DNA from: Eubacteriales bacterium
GTDB taxonomy: Bacteria > Bacillota > Clostridia > Lachnospirales > Lachnospiraceae
NCBI GenBank assembly: GCA_030524125.1
Contig: JAUNHB010000001.1
Span: forward strand, 1-51,919
Direction of reading: 5' to 3'
Length of the DNA: 51,919 bases
In this document: piece by piece, positions 9,409 to 17,115 of the stretch
How positions within the stretch are numbered: position 1 is the stretch's first letter
Layout: every line of letters starts with the position of its first letter
Program-made: the position numbers and the translations under genes
Notes under the pieces: model-generated
What the model saw: the letters and a program-made list of their open reading frames with translations, nothing else
Databases searched by the model: none
What the model was told of the DNA's origin: nothing

Positions 9409-10467
9409 TCACTCCGGACTGTCCGCCTCCGATGGAAGCGTCCGCATGAGAAAATCACAGTCCGTCAGGAAATTTCTCGCAAACAGGAACGAAAGCTCTC
9501 CGCCCCGCTCCTTCACTTCATAGAGCCGCACCGACTCGTTGTCCGGCATGTCCGACCGCTGGTAGAGCGCAACCGGCTGAAAATCCGCCGTATAGTCGCA
9601 GTAGTAGACGGACGCGCCCTGATAGCTCTCCCCGACGCAGTCCCGGTCGCTGCTCACATAGAGTCTCCAGCCGTCCGCCGTCCGCTCGCAGGACGCCATC
9701 TCGTTGTCCGCCTCGTCGGGCAGCAGCTCCAGCGGCCCGCTCCAGCCGCCCTCCGGATCCTCCGAGGTCATGACGCAGATCCGTGACGGTCCCTTGTCGT
9801 AGTCCTCCATCTCGAAGAAATAATAAAATACGCCGTCCTCATAGCGGATGTCCCCGTCCTCGAGGTTCTGCTTCCGGCTGATGATATCCGTCACGTACTC
9901 CCAGCTCTCCAGATCGTCCGACCGGTACAGCTTCACCGTGTAGACGCCGTTGTCGCCCTCCGGGTCCGGGTTGTTGATCGTCCCTTCGATCTCCGTGTTG
10001 GTCAGATAATACCGCCCGTCCGCCTCCACGAGGATCGGGTCGATGGCCAGAGTCCCGCTGGTCACGGCGATCCGGTCGTCCAGCAGTCCTCCGCCTGCGT
10101 CCAGCCGCAGGATGTGCGTCTCGTTGCTGTGGTTACTGTAAGCCACCGTCCATACGTCCTGTTCATCCTCCGCCTGCATCCCCGGCGTATTTCCGCCGTC
10201 ATCCTCCATCACATAGATCCACGACGCGCGCAGTCCGTCCAGACGCCCCGTCTCCTGCCCGTTCAGGTCCAGAATGCGGATCTCCTCGTCCACGCTGGTG
10301 ATGATCCTCTCTCCCAGAAACTTGGCGTCCGCGTTGTGATACTGCGGGAGCGTAAAGCCGTTCTGCCCGCCCCCCGCCCGGTCCGTCTTCTGCGCAAAAA
10401 GAGCCAGACCGGCGATCAGGATTCCGACCGCCGGCGCCGCCAGCTTTTTATTGATACATCTCTTCAT
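9409..10467 (-). CDS. Secreted or membrane-anchored beta-propeller-like protein of unknown function
   Basis: This 352-aa protein has a basic N-terminus and one hydrophobic segment (about residues 10-26), so it is secreted or anchored outside the membrane. The rest is beta-strand-rich and contains blade-like blocks such as SDDLESWEYV, DGDIRYEDGVFYYFFEM and SRICVMTSEDPEGGWSGPL. These recall the five-bladed propellers of GH43/GH32-type proteins, but I cannot identify a catalytic triad with confidence. It sits between rfbB (20-bp overlap with its 3' end) and rfbA, an unusual place for such a gene. It may bind or trim the exported glycan. The start lacks a clear ribosome binding site, suggesting coupling to rfbB. 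Confidence 0.65.
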   Translation of the reverse strand: MKRCINKKLAAPAVGILIAGLALFAQKTDRAGGGQNGFTLPQYHNADAKFLGERIITSVDEEIRILDLNGQETGRLDGLRASWIYVMEDDGGNTPGMQAEDEQDVWTVAYSNHSNETHILRLDAGGGLLDDRIAVTSGTLAIDPILVEADGRYYLTNTEIEGTINNPDPEGDNGVYTVKLYRSDDLESWEYVTDIISRKQNLEDGDIRYEDGVFYYFFEMEDYDKGPSRICVMTSEDPEGGWSGPLELLPDEADNEMASCERTADGWRLYVSSDRDCVGESYQGASVYYCDYTADFQPVALYQRSDMPDNESVRLYEVKERGGELSFLFARNFLTDCDFLMRTLPSEADSPE

Positions 10468-11524
10468 AATATTTCTGATAGTCTCCGCTGGTCACGTTCT
10501 GCATCCATTCTTCGTTCTCGAAAAACCACTGGATCGTCTTGCGGATCCCTTCCTCAAACATCGTCTCCGGATACCAGCCGATCTCCGCCTTGATCTTGTC
10601 CGGCGCGATGGCGTAGCGGCGGTCGTGGCCTTTTCTGTCCGTCACGTAGGTGATCAGCTTCTCGGAGACCAGCTCCTTTCTCGGATCGCCGTCCGGCAGC
10701 ATCTCCTGCAGCGTGTCGAGAATGATGTGGATGATCTGGATGTTCTGCTTCTCATTGTGTCCGCCGATGTTGTAACGCTCGCCTAAGCGCCCCTTTTCCT
10801 GAACCATGTCGATGGCCTTGGCGTGATCATCCACATAGAGCCAGTCGCGGACGTTTTTCCCGTCCCCGTAGACCGGCAGCGCCTTCCCCTGAAGGGCGTT
10901 GTTGATCACCAGCGGGATCAGCTTCTCCGGGAACTGGTACGGGCCGTAGTTGTTGCTGCAGCTCGTGATGTTGCACGGAAATTTGTACGTGTCGAAATAC
11001 GCCTTCGTCAGCATATCCCCGCTGGCTTTGCTGGCCGAGTAGGGGCTGTGGGGAGAAAACGGCGTCGTCTCATAGAAATAATTGTCCCCGTCCTCCAGAG
11101 AGCCGTACACCTCGTCGGTGGATACATAGAGAAACTTCTTGTCCTCCCGGTAGGAGCCGTCCGGCAGCTCCCACGCGGCCTTCGCCGCGTTCAGCATGAC
11201 CAGCGTTCCCAGCACGTTCGTCTTCACGAAGACCTCCGGGTTCTTGATGCTGCGGTCCACATGGCTCTCCGCCGCGAAATGCACTACCCGGTCGATGTCG
11301 TTCTCCTCGAAGATCCTCGTGATGGCCGCACTGTCGCAGATATCCGCCTTCACGAACGTATAGTTGGAGCGCTTCTCCACATCCTTTAAATTCTCCAGAT
11401 TTCCCGCGTAGGTCAGGCAGTCCACGTTGATGATGCGGATCTGGTCGCCGTACTTGCGGAACATGTAGTGGATGTAATTGGAACCGATGAATCCGGCTCC
11501 TCCCGTTACGAGATAGGTTCTCAT
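10448..11524 (-). CDS. rfbB: dTDP-glucose 4,6-dehydratase
   Basis: This 358-aa extended SDR enzyme has the NAD-binding TGGAGFIGSNY motif at the N-terminus, VVHFAAESHVDRSI in the middle and the catalytic YSASKASGD (YxxxK). It removes water from dTDP-glucose to give dTDP-4-keto-6-deoxy-glucose. It is the first gene of the operon, behind a consensus sigma-A promoter. A clear GGAGG lies just upstream of the start. Confidence 0.96.
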   Translation of the reverse strand: MRTYLVTGGAGFIGSNYIHYMFRKYGDQIRIINVDCLTYAGNLENLKDVEKRSNYTFVKADICDSAAITRIFEENDIDRVVHFAAESHVDRSIKNPEVFVKTNVLGTLVMLNAAKAAWELPDGSYREDKKFLYVSTDEVYGSLEDGDNYFYETTPFSPHSPYSASKASGDMLTKAYFDTYKFPCNITSCSNNYGPYQFPEKLIPLVINNALQGKALPVYGDGKNVRDWLYVDDHAKAIDMVQEKGRLGERYNIGGHNEKQNIQIIHIILDTLQEMLPDGDPRKELVSEKLITYVTDRKGHDRRYAIAPDKIKAEIGWYPETMFEEGIRKTIQWFFENEEWMQNVTSGDYQKYYEEMYQ

Positions 11525-11612
11525 GAAATTTCCTCCGTCGTCTTATTGTCTTCTTCCATTTTCGCAGCCCCATGGACGCAAAACGCCCTTGGTTTCCGCT
11601 GCATTTGGGTTG

Positions 11613-11641
11613 ATTATAACATCAATGAGGTTTGATTACAA
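11613..11641 (-). promoter_or_regulatory. Sigma-A promoter of the rfbB-gtrA operon
   Basis: On the minus strand the -35 box TTGTAA (11641-11636) and a perfect -10 box TATAAT (11618-11613) are separated by 17 bp, about 90 nt before the rfbB start. The leader between them contains no obvious terminator-like hairpin. Confidence 0.8.
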
Positions 11642-11667
11642 GTTTTTGGTTCGTCACTGTTCACGGG

Positions 11668-11831
11668 GTAACAGTTCAGCCCGCGCCATTCGCAAAGCCG
11701 CGCTGACGCGCTCCCCGCCGCTGCGCGGCTATCTTTGCTCATGACTCGGCGCTCCCTCAGCCGGGGGCAACAGGCTCAAATTCGTGCAAGCACGATTTGG
11801 GCCTGTCACTCCCGGCTGGCTGAGCTGTTAT
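11668..11831. mobile_element. R2a: MITE-like dispersed element
   Basis: A 164-bp element with imperfect terminal inverted repeats (GTAACAGTTCAGCC at the left, GGCTGAGCTGTTAT at the right). Its interior closely matches the copy at 29199-29363, including CGCAAAGCCGCGCTGACGCG and a hairpin around TTCGTGC/GCACGA. It encodes no protein. Its right end forms the last codons and the stop of the ArnT-like gene. I find no clear target duplication here, so the copy may be older. Confidence 0.75.
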
Positions 11832-13317
11832 CAATTAACATGTACTGCCCGTTGTCCGCCAGCACCCGGCAGGAGGAAAGCTCTGGATAGTCCTCCAGAA
11901 ACGGGATCGACAGGATGAGAAGCGCGTCCCCCTCGTCCCGGAGAAAGGCCTCTGCGCCGCCGTCCCGGCAGTCCAGATCCCCCTCCAGCATGGCGAGGAG
12001 CCGCATGTTCTGCTCCCACGTCTCTGTGTTGGCGTAGAGGAACGGATCGTAGGCGTCCAGATAGACGGTCCTGCCCGCCAGATCGCCGTCCCGGTCAAAC
12101 TGCTCCGACACAAAGGTCTGAAGGTCGTTCCCCCGCGCGCCGCGCACGTTGTCCGCATAGTTTTCCCACACAAAGCGGGCGCTTCCGGCCGCCAGCAGAA
12201 GGCCGCTGGCGAGCATCAGAGCCCCCGGCGCCTTTTCCATGCGAAGGAAGGACGACACAAACACCGCGGCCAGCAGGCATAAGGGCACGATGCACGGATA
12301 GACGTACCACATAAGCTTCGTGGAGACGGCGGAAAATCCAAGGAGCGGGACCAGCAGCCACAGAAGAAGCCCGCACAGATCCGCGTCCGGCAGCGGAGAG
12401 TCCTTCTTCCGAAGCGGACGGATCCAGAGGACGAGAATCCCCAGCAGCACCGCCAGCGTCAGCCAGCCGTAAATATAGTCAAAATTCCAGAAGATCGAGG
12501 TCAGGTAAAAGGAAAACGGAGCGCCGTGCCCCTCCAGACCGCCCGAGGCCGTCCGCCCGGCGATGTCCGCCGCATACATTTCCCGGAAAAACGTCAGCCC
12601 GTCGTACTGGCAGCGGAAGACGGCCCATAGAAGGACCGGCAGGAACGCGCAGCCCAAAAACAGAAGAAAGCGCCCCGCCTTCATCCGCTTAAACTCTCCG
12701 GTCATCAAAAGAAAGAGTCCTCCTACGGCCGCGATCATGAGCGCGTGAAAGCTCTTCGTCAGAAACGCGAGCGCGAAAAACAGGCCGCACAGAGAAAGCA
12801 TCCTCCCGTTTTTCCCAAGCTTCAGCATACAGAGCATGGCCAGCGTGAAGAACAGAAGGTACAGGCTGTCCGCGTCCCCCGCCCGGACCAGATGCGCCTT
12901 GAACGGAAAATAGTTGGCGCACAGAAAGACCATCGTCAGAAGCGAGGCGAGCTTTCCGTACCTTCTGGCAAACAATCCGGCGCACACGCACGTGATCAGG
13001 TACGCCAGCGCGGAGAAAAACCGAAGGCCCACGGCGTTGTAGCCAAACAGCGCGAACCCCGCCGCCACGGACCAGAAGGAAAGGGGAGGCTTTACGTTCC
13101 AGTAATCCGGTTCGCCCAGATAAGTGTTGACCAGATAATTGCCGCTTTGCAGCATCTCATAGGCGGAGATCCCGTGCCTTGCCTCGTCCCACGAGTCGAT
13201 GGCCTTCACGCCCAGACACCGGAAGCACAAAAACGCCGCCGCGCAGACCAGCGCCGCAAACAGGATCGGATAATATGTCTCAGTCAGCCCAAGCAGGCTG
13301 CGATACGCACGTTTCAT
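11806..13317 (-). CDS. ArnT/PMT-like membrane glycosyltransferase (GT39/GT83 type)
   Basis: This 503-aa integral membrane protein has about 10-12 hydrophobic spans. An early acidic loop reads DSWDEARHG, the usual catalytic-loop position in GT-C fold enzymes of the ArnT/PMT group, which use polyprenyl-phosphate sugars as donors on the outer face of the membrane. It has its own promoter and lies upstream of the rfb operon in the same orientation, so it probably decorates lipids or surface glycans. The start is preceded by GGGGAGG; a longer frame reaching back over the promoter is not used. The last residues, NSSASRE and stop, are encoded by repeat element R2a. Confidence 0.85.
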   Translation of the reverse strand: MKRAYRSLLGLTETYYPILFAALVCAAAFLCFRCLGVKAIDSWDEARHGISAYEMLQSGNYLVNTYLGEPDYWNVKPPLSFWSVAAGFALFGYNAVGLRFFSALAYLITCVCAGLFARRYGKLASLLTMVFLCANYFPFKAHLVRAGDADSLYLLFFTLAMLCMLKLGKNGRMLSLCGLFFALAFLTKSFHALMIAAVGGLFLLMTGEFKRMKAGRFLLFLGCAFLPVLLWAVFRCQYDGLTFFREMYAADIAGRTASGGLEGHGAPFSFYLTSIFWNFDYIYGWLTLAVLLGILVLWIRPLRKKDSPLPDADLCGLLLWLLVPLLGFSAVSTKLMWYVYPCIVPLCLLAAVFVSSFLRMEKAPGALMLASGLLLAAGSARFVWENYADNVRGARGNDLQTFVSEQFDRDGDLAGRTVYLDAYDPFLYANTETWEQNMRLLAMLEGDLDCRDGGAEAFLRDEGDALLILSIPFLEDYPELSSCRVLADNGQYMLIDNSSASRE

Positions 13318-13345
13318 GGAACCCTCCCCTTTTTCCTTTTTGTCC

Positions 13346-13374
13346 AATATAGCATGGGGAAAGGAAAAAGTAAA
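13346..13374 (-). promoter_or_regulatory. Sigma-A promoter of the ArnT-like gene
   Basis: On the minus strand TTTACT (13374-13369) and TATATT (13351-13346) are 17 bp apart, about 30 nt before the ATG. A single R2-like end (GGGCTGAACGGTT, 13389-13401) lies just upstream. Confidence 0.6.
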
Positions 13375-13425
13375 CGGCGGGCTGAACCGGGCTGAACGGT
13401 TCCCGTCCGCGCGCCGACAGGGGTC

Positions 13426-13454
13426 TTGCATTTTCTCCCGGAATATCGTATATT
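13426..13454 (+). promoter_or_regulatory. Sigma-A promoter of the CorC/HlyC gene
   Basis: TTGCAT (13426-13431) and TATATT (13449-13454) are separated by exactly 17 bp, about 50 nt before the TTG start. The same promoter may serve the dehydratase genes downstream, since I see no terminator between them. Confidence 0.7.
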
Positions 13455-13502
13455 ATTGTCTAACTGTACATTATTTTTATAAGTAAAAGGAGTGAACTTA
13501 CA

Positions 13503-14825
13503 TTGGACTCAAGTGATGCCATACAGGTGCTGATATTGATTGCCCTGATTGGTTGTTCTGCCTTCTTCTCCGCATCGGAGACAGCCCTGCTGACGGTCAG
13601 TAAGATCCGGGTCAGGAATCTCGTGGAGGACGGCGACAAACGCGCCCTCACGCTCTCGAAGGTGATCGAGGATCACGGAAAAATGCTGAGCGCGATCCTG
13701 ATCGGAAACAACATCGTAAATATTGCCGCGTCCTCTCTTGCGACGATCATGGTGACCAGATGGCTTGCGGGAACCGGCCTTGCGGCTGTGGCCGCGGGTA
13801 TCTCCACCGGAGCGATGACGCTTCTCGTCCTCGTCTTCGGAGAGATCACGCCCAAGACCAACGCCACGATCCGCGCGGAGCGGATCGCCCTTGGCAACGC
13901 CCGGATCATCTATATCTGGATGCAGATCGCCACGCCTCTGATCTTCATTATGAACCGTCTGTCTCTGGGGATTTTATTCCTTATGAAAGTGAATCCCAAC
14001 GAAAAACCCGACAGCTACACGGAGGAGGATATCCGCACCATCGTGGACGTCAGCCATGAGGACGGCGTGATCGAGCCCGAGGAACGGGAGATGATCAACA
14101 ACGTGTTCGATTTCGGAGACGCCACGGCGAAGGATATCATGGTCCCCAAGGTGGACATGAGCTTTCTGAACGTCAATTCCACTTATACCGAGGTCATCGA
14201 CCTGTACAGCGAGGATCATTTCACCCGCTATCCGGTGTACGAGGACACGACCGACAACGTGATCGGCATGCTCAACGTGAAGGATCTGCTCCTCTACGAG
14301 GACAAGGAGCATTTCAACGCGCGCAACGTCATGCGCGACGTGCTCTTCACGCACGAATATAAAAAGACCTCCGACCTTCTGTTCGCTATGAAGAAAAGCT
14401 CCACCAACATGGCCATCGTGCTGGACGAATACGGCGTCACGGCCGGTATGGTCACGATGGAGGATCTGCTGGAGGAGATCGTCGGCGACATCCGGGATGA
14501 GTACGACGACGACGAGGAGCAGCTCGTCTGCCGCATCTCCGATCTGGAGTACGTGGTGGCAGGAGCCATGAGTCTTGACGATCTGAACGACAGTCTGGAG
14601 CTGGAGAAAAGAGGGCTTGCGCTGGAGTCCGAGGACTACGACTCCATCGGAGGCATCGTCATCGAGCTTCTGGACCGCCTGCCCGAGGTCGGCGATCAGG
14701 TCGTCACCGAAAACGGGATCCGTCTGGTGGTGGATTCCGTGGAGAAGAACCGGATCAGTCAGGTACATCTCTACCTTCCGGAGCCGCCGGAGAAAAGCGA
14801 CGCTCCGAAGGAACAGTCCAAGTAA
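13503..14825 (+). CDS. CNNM/CBS/CorC-HlyC membrane protein
   Basis: This 440-aa protein has the usual three parts. A CNNM (DUF21) membrane domain with the FFSASETALL motif covers about residues 1-185. A CBS pair follows at about 200-325 (KDIMVPKVDM ... GVTAGMVTMEDLLEEIVGDI). A CorC/HlyC domain lies at about 345-430. Proteins of this family are linked to Mg2+ or Co2+ export and homeostasis; the older name hemolysin is misleading. Translation starts at TTG, preceded by AAAGGAG about 10 nt upstream; there is no ATG near a ribosome binding site. The next gene starts 21 nt after its stop. Confidence 0.92.
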   Translation: MDSSDAIQVLILIALIGCSAFFSASETALLTVSKIRVRNLVEDGDKRALTLSKVIEDHGKMLSAILIGNNIVNIAASSLATIMVTRWLAGTGLAAVAAGISTGAMTLLVLVFGEITPKTNATIRAERIALGNARIIYIWMQIATPLIFIMNRLSLGILFLMKVNPNEKPDSYTEEDIRTIVDVSHEDGVIEPEEREMINNVFDFGDATAKDIMVPKVDMSFLNVNSTYTEVIDLYSEDHFTRYPVYEDTTDNVIGMLNVKDLLLYEDKEHFNARNVMRDVLFTHEYKKTSDLLFAMKKSSTNMAIVLDEYGVTAGMVTMEDLLEEIVGDIRDEYDDDEEQLVCRISDLEYVVAGAMSLDDLNDSLELEKRGLALESEDYDSIGGIVIELLDRLPEVGDQVVTENGIRLVVDSVEKNRISQVHLYLPEPPEKSDAPKEQSK

Positions 14826-14846
14826 TTGAAGGAGGTTTTCCATATT

Positions 14847-15335
14847 ATGGGAACGATTTTCAGATTTCATACCGATGTGGATACGGATCAGATCATTGCG
14901 TCTCAGTATCTGCTCTTCCCGACCGTGGACGAGATGAAGGCCCACGCCTTCGAGTCTCTGGACCCGGATTTTGCGTCAAAGGTACAGCCGGGCGATTTTG
15001 TGGTGGCCGACGAGAATTTCGGCTGCGGCTCCTCCAGAGAGCAGGCTCCCGCCGTCTTAAAGGCGCTGGGCGTCCGCGCCGTCGTGGCGAAATCCTTTGC
15101 CCGCATCTTTTACCGCAATTCCATCAACATCGGCCTTCCGGTCATCGTCTGTAAGGACCTGTACGACCATGTGAAGGACGGCGACCAGATGGAGCTGTCC
15201 CTGTCCGAAGGGATCGCCCGCGTGAACGGTCAGGAATTTGTCTGTACCAAGCTGCCCCCCTACATGCAGAGCATTCTGGATCAGGGCGGACTGATCGCAT
15301 CTCTGAATCAGGAGGAGGAAGCCACATGGGAATGA
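14847..15335 (+). CDS. leuD: Aconitase-family dehydratase small subunit (LeuD-like), copy 1
   Basis: This 162-aa swivel-domain subunit has FHTDVDTDQIIASQYLLF at the N-terminus and the NFGCGSSREQAP signature. In this family the loop after DTDQII helps choose the substrate; here it reads YLLF, not the YLRT of homoaconitases. It pairs with the large subunit that starts inside its 3' end (10-bp overlap). The start is the ATG with GAAGGAGG 11 nt upstream. 3-Isopropylmalate dehydratase is the default annotation. However, leuA, leuB and the rest of the leucine pathway are absent nearby, and a second, different pair follows directly, so another hydroxy-diacid is possible. Confidence 0.8.
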   Translation: MGTIFRFHTDVDTDQIIASQYLLFPTVDEMKAHAFESLDPDFASKVQPGDFVVADENFGCGSSREQAPAVLKALGVRAVVAKSFARIFYRNSINIGLPVIVCKDLYDHVKDGDQMELSLSEGIARVNGQEFVCTKLPPYMQSILDQGGLIASLNQEEEATWE

Positions 15336-16576
15336 CCATCGCAGAAAAAATCATAGCCCGCGCCGCAGGCGTGGATGTTGTAAAGCCGGGCGATATCCAT
15401 ACCGTGGAGGTGGACCGGCTGATGAGCAACGACGGGACGACGCACCTGACCATTGATATGTACAACCAGAAGCTGCGCCATCCGCGCATCGCCGACCCGG
15501 ACAAACTGGTCTGGATCGTGGATCACAACGTCCCGGCCGACAGCCCGAAGACCGCGGCGTCCCAGAAGAAAATGCGCGATTTTGCCAGAGAGCACGGCAT
15601 CACCTTCTATGAGGGCAAGGGCGTCTGCCACCAGATCATGATGGAGCGCCACGTCTGTCCCGGAGAGCTGATCTTCGGCGCAGACAGCCACACCTGCGCC
15701 TACGGCGCGCTGGGAGCCTTCGGGACCGGCGTGGGCTGCACCGACTACCTGTACGCCATGGTGACCGGGAAGTCATGGGTGCTCGTGCCGGAGACGCTGC
15801 GCTTCAACCTGCACGGACAGCTGCCGGAGGGCGTCTACGCCAGAGATCTGATCCTGACTATCATCGGACAGATCGGGGCGAACGGAGCGAACTACAAGGC
15901 GATGGAATTTGCCGGGGACGGCCTTGGGACGCTGTCCATGAGCGACCGCATCGCCGTCTGCAACCTGTGCGTGGAGGCCGGGGCCAAGACCGCCCTCATG
16001 GAGGTGGACGATGTCGCCCTCTCCTACCTGCACGAACACGGAAGAGAGCCGAAGGCCTGCTATGCCAGCGACCCGGACGCGGTCTTCGCGGCGGTCTATG
16101 ACATCGACCTTTCCTCCATCGCGCCCATCGTCGCAAAGCCTCATTTTGTGGACAACGTCTGCCCGGCAAAGGAGGCCGCGGGCATACGAATCGACGAGGC
16201 GTTCCTTGGCTCCTGCAACAACGGCAGGATCGAGGATCTCCGGGTCGGGGCCGCTATCCTCAAGGGCCGCAGAGTCCATCCGCTGGTGCGCTTTCTGGTC
16301 GTCCCGGCCAGCCTGACCGTCTACGAGGAGGCGCTGAAGGAGGGCCTTATCCAGACTTTCATGGAGGCCGGAGCCATCGTCATGAACCCCAACTGCAGCG
16401 TCTGCTGGGGAAGCTGTCAGGGCGTCATCGGCGAGGGCGAGACGCTGATCAGCACCGGGACCCGCAACTTTAAGGGCCGGGCCGGACACAAGGATTCCTA
16501 TGTCTATCTGGCCAGCGCGGCCACCGTGACCGCCTCCGCCGTCATGGGCGAGATCGCCACGGCGGATATGCTGTAG
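15326..16576 (+). CDS. leuC: Aconitase-family dehydratase large subunit (LeuC-like), copy 1
   Basis: This 416-aa protein has the [4Fe-4S] ligands of the aconitase superfamily: one Cys in FLGSCNNGR and two in NPNCSVCWGSC. FGADSHTCAYGALGAF lies in the N-terminal half. The length fits the short bacterial/archaeal LeuC class. The second cluster motif (CSVCWG) departs from the common CGPCLG form, so the substrate may differ from isopropylmalate. The start overlaps the small-subunit gene and has AGGAGGA upstream. It would act as a heterodimer or heterotetramer in the cytosol to interconvert 2-hydroxy and 3-hydroxy acids. Confidence 0.85.
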   Translation: MGMTIAEKIIARAAGVDVVKPGDIHTVEVDRLMSNDGTTHLTIDMYNQKLRHPRIADPDKLVWIVDHNVPADSPKTAASQKKMRDFAREHGITFYEGKGVCHQIMMERHVCPGELIFGADSHTCAYGALGAFGTGVGCTDYLYAMVTGKSWVLVPETLRFNLHGQLPEGVYARDLILTIIGQIGANGANYKAMEFAGDGLGTLSMSDRIAVCNLCVEAGAKTALMEVDDVALSYLHEHGREPKACYASDPDAVFAAVYDIDLSSIAPIVAKPHFVDNVCPAKEAAGIRIDEAFLGSCNNGRIEDLRVGAAILKGRRVHPLVRFLVVPASLTVYEEALKEGLIQTFMEAGAIVMNPNCSVCWGSCQGVIGEGETLISTGTRNFKGRAGHKDSYVYLASAATVTASAVMGEIATADML

Positions 16577-16613
16577 GCTGCAAAAGACTTCCCTCAAAGG
16601 AGACAGAACTATC

Positions 16614-17111
16614 ATGAACGAGACATTTACCGGAAGGGTATGGGTGCTGGGGGACGATATCGACACGGACATCATCATCCCCACCGAATACCTCGCCTTA
16701 AAAACTGTACAGGATATGGCCCCCTACGCCTTCTCGCCCCTGCGGCCGGAGCTGGCGGGGCAGATCCGGCCGGGAGACATCCTCGTGGCCGGGAAGAACT
16801 TCGGCTGCGGCTCCTCCAGAGAGCAGGCCCCGGAGATCATCAAGGCGCTGGGGATCCGCTGCGTGATCGCCGGCTCCTTCGCCCGCATTTTTTTCCGCAA
16901 CTCCATCAACAACGGACTGCTGCTCATCGAAAACGCCGAGCTCCATGACGCGGTCAGGGAGGGCGACGAGCTTCAGGTGACCGTGGGCGAAAAGATCGTC
17001 TGCGGCGGCAGGGAATACGCCGTCGCCGCGCTTCCGCAGAACCTGATGGACATCATCGACGCGGGCGGGCTTGTGAAAGCCATGCGCCGCCTGAACGGAC
17101 TGGAGGACTGA
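16614..17111 (+). CDS. Aconitase-family dehydratase small subunit, copy 2
   Basis: This 165-aa LeuD-type subunit has DDIDTDIIIPTEYLAL and KNFGCGSSREQAPEII. It is clearly related to copy 1 but well diverged: the substrate loop is YLAL instead of YLLF. AAAGGAGA precedes the ATG. It starts 37 nt after the copy-1 large subunit, and its partner large subunit starts 4 nt after its stop. The divergence suggests the two pairs act on different substrates rather than being a recent duplication. Confidence 0.82.
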   Translation: MNETFTGRVWVLGDDIDTDIIIPTEYLALKTVQDMAPYAFSPLRPELAGQIRPGDILVAGKNFGCGSSREQAPEIIKALGIRCVIAGSFARIFFRNSINNGLLLIENAELHDAVREGDELQVTVGEKIVCGGREYAVAALPQNLMDIIDAGGLVKAMRRLNGLED

Positions 17112-17115
17112 GGCT

